Positions 62,939 to 64,000 of a DNA stretch of 64,000 bases are shown here, piece by piece. Below the pieces are notes generated by a model. That model was not told the origin of the DNA, did not search any database, and saw nothing but the letters and a program-made list of their open reading frames with translations. Position 1 is the stretch's first letter, and every line of letters starts with the position of its first letter. This DNA comes from CAVQNQ01 sp963714205. GTDB lineage: Bacteria; Acidobacteriota; Terriglobia; Bryobacterales; Bryobacteraceae. The stretch lies in NCBI GenBank assembly GCA_963714205.1, contig CAVQNQ010000004.1:496001-560000 (forward strand). The letters run 5' to 3'. The position numbers and the translations under genes were made by a program.

Positions 62939-63901
62939 CTACGGATGCGCCGGCGATCCTCCGGCATGGCCCGCAAACTGGGCCGCGTTCTCGCGCGTGA
63001 CCAGCGTCTCGCCTGTATCGATGCGCGGCGCGACGGGCCGTTTGCGGGCCGCCTGGATGGCCGCCAGCACCGCGTCGCGGCCGAGAGCCTCGGGGTGCAT
63101 GGCGACATCCGCGGCCAGACGCCCGGCCTGAATGGCGCGCACCGCTTCGCTGGTGGCATCCACGCCCACGATGGCCACCCGCCCGGTCAGATTCCGCGCG
63201 GCCACCGCCTCCACCGCGCCCAGCGCCATCTGGTCGTTGGTGGCGAACACGGCCTGGAGGTCCGGGTGGCTCGTCAGCAGGTTCTCCATCACCGACATGC
63301 CCAGCGTGCGCTCGCTGTTGGCCGGCTGAACCGCCACGCACTCCATGCGCGGGGATCCCGCGAGCGCCTCTTGAAAGCCCGCCAGGCGGTCTTCGTGAGT
63401 GGCGATTCCCAGGATCCCGCGAATCACCGCCACCTTGCCCTTACCGCCCAGAAGCTTCACGATATACTCGCCCGCCAGGCGGCCCGCGCGGCGGTTATCG
63501 GCCCCGATGTAGCTCAGCTTCGCGGGCCAGTTGACATCCGTATCGACGATCACGACCGGGATGCCCGCATTCTTAGCCCGGTCGAGCACCGGCAGCACTT
63601 CCGACGCGCCCGCGGGCGCCACCGCCAGCGCCGCAACGCCGCGGGTGATCTGGTCCTCCAGAATGGAAACCTGTTGATCGACGTTGACTTCGCGTTCGGG
63701 CGCCAGCACCACCAGGTGCACGGCGGCATCGGACCGGGCGGCTTCTTCGGCCCCGGCTTTGACGCGCTGCCACCACTCGCTGTCGAGGGCCTTGGTGACC
63801 AGCGCAATTTCGATACTCTTTCCCCCGTCCCCGCGGCCGCAGGAAATCAGCCACGCCAGAGCCCCGGCCGCAACCAGACATCCGGATATAGTCCAACGCA
63901 T
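62939..63901 (-). CDS. Sugar-binding lipoprotein of ABC importer (ribose/LacI-type fold)
   Basis: A 320-residue periplasmic binding protein of the type I (ribose-binding) fold. Lipoprotein signal with lipobox LISC (Cys about 21), then IEIALVTKALDSEWWQRVKA, QQVSILEDQITRGVAALAVA, PVVIVDTDVNWPAKLSYIGA, AVFATNDQMALGAVEAVAAR and IVGVDATSEAVRAIQAGRLA. It should deliver a sugar to an ABC importer whose permease and ATPase are not in the window, perhaps beyond its end. The last 99 bases of the window (63902-64000) hold no gene I can support. Confidence 0.9.
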   Translation of the reverse strand: MRWTISGCLVAAGALAWLISCGRGDGGKSIEIALVTKALDSEWWQRVKAGAEEAARSDAAVHLVVLAPEREVNVDQQVSILEDQITRGVAALAVAPAGASEVLPVLDRAKNAGIPVVIVDTDVNWPAKLSYIGADNRRAGRLAGEYIVKLLGGKGKVAVIRGILGIATHEDRLAGFQEALAGSPRMECVAVQPANSERTLGMSVMENLLTSHPDLQAVFATNDQMALGAVEAVAARNLTGRVAIVGVDATSEAVRAIQAGRLAADVAMHPEALGRDAVLAAIQAARKRPVAPRIDTGETLVTRENAAQFAGHAGGSPAHP

Positions 63902-64000
63902 GTCTCTGTCAGGGTAGCGCTAATCGCACCCTTCGGAATACGATCTATACCCGGATGCCCTGCTGGCTGGGCTTCTGGCCTTATTGAAAGACCACTCTGC

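Noticed and set aside
63902..64000. Start of another gene at the window edge
   Set aside because: All frames are short or shadow the binding-protein gene; no motif or clear end of a gene can be supported.

Overview
The window is about 64 kb of GC-rich, densely packed bacterial DNA. The mix of GH2 and GH35-like glycosidases, two MauG-like di-haem peroxidases, PadR- and MarR-linked efflux operons, UPF0182, DUF3300 and a tiny Lys-rich peptide gene suggests an Acidobacteriota member of the Solibacter/Bryobacter type. That placement is inferred from content; there is no rRNA gene here. No tRNA, rRNA, CRISPR array, phage or insertion sequence was seen. Genes are often joined by 4-base ATGA/GTGA overlaps, and no gap exceeds about 210 bases.

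Layout. 1-6.6 kb: end of nadA, moaA, then a minus-strand run (NUDIX, iron-sulfur flavoprotein, CDP-alcohol phosphatidyltransferase, DUF218 protein, half ABC exporter). 6.6-16 kb: an 18-residue Lys-rich peptide, thiC, a BON protein, GH2 beta-galactosidase, uppS-cdsA, an exported methyltransferase, a single-module ClpB-like AAA+ protein and a frameshifted FkbM methyltransferase. 16-20.5 kb: a HigBA-type toxin-antitoxin pair, an ECF sigma factor with two small genes, and leuS. A degenerate copy of the leuS 3' end lies on the far side of the sigma cassette. 20.5-22.2 kb: a hypothetical gene and a di-haem peroxidase.

22.3-34 kb holds the most coherent system: an ABC exporter gene (one frameshift) whose stop overlaps the start of a 1307-residue GT84-type beta-1,2-glucan synthase that lacks the usual C-terminal GH94 domain. 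Convergent to it is a run of UPF0182, double cyclophilin, exported GH144-like endo-beta-1,2-glucanase and zinc-ribbon membrane protein. I read this as a candidate beta-1,2-glucan synthesis, export and trimming locus.

34-40.3 kb: a scrambled MmgE/PrpD gene plus an NHL protein, then a minus-strand sugar operon (permease, FGGY kinase, SDR). 40.4-45.9 kb: an ABC-2 drug-efflux operon (fusion protein, ATPase, frameshifted permease, MarR regulator, TolC-like protein). 45.9-54.6 kb: two GH35-like lipoprotein paralogues in opposite orientations around DUF3300, a C_GCAxxG_C_C protein, deoC, a second di-haem peroxidase and an outer-membrane protein. 54.7-60.6 kb: a PadR-TolC-RND-fusion-protein operon whose RND gene has eight frameshifts. 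60.6-63.9 kb: a sugar MFS transporter, ROK kinase and sugar-binding lipoprotein.

A caution for the whole window: single-base frameshifts are concentrated in a few genes, mainly the membrane subunits of exporters, while long neighbours such as leuS, thiC, GH2, the GT84 synthase and UPF0182 are intact. Whether these are real or errors cannot be decided from the sequence alone.
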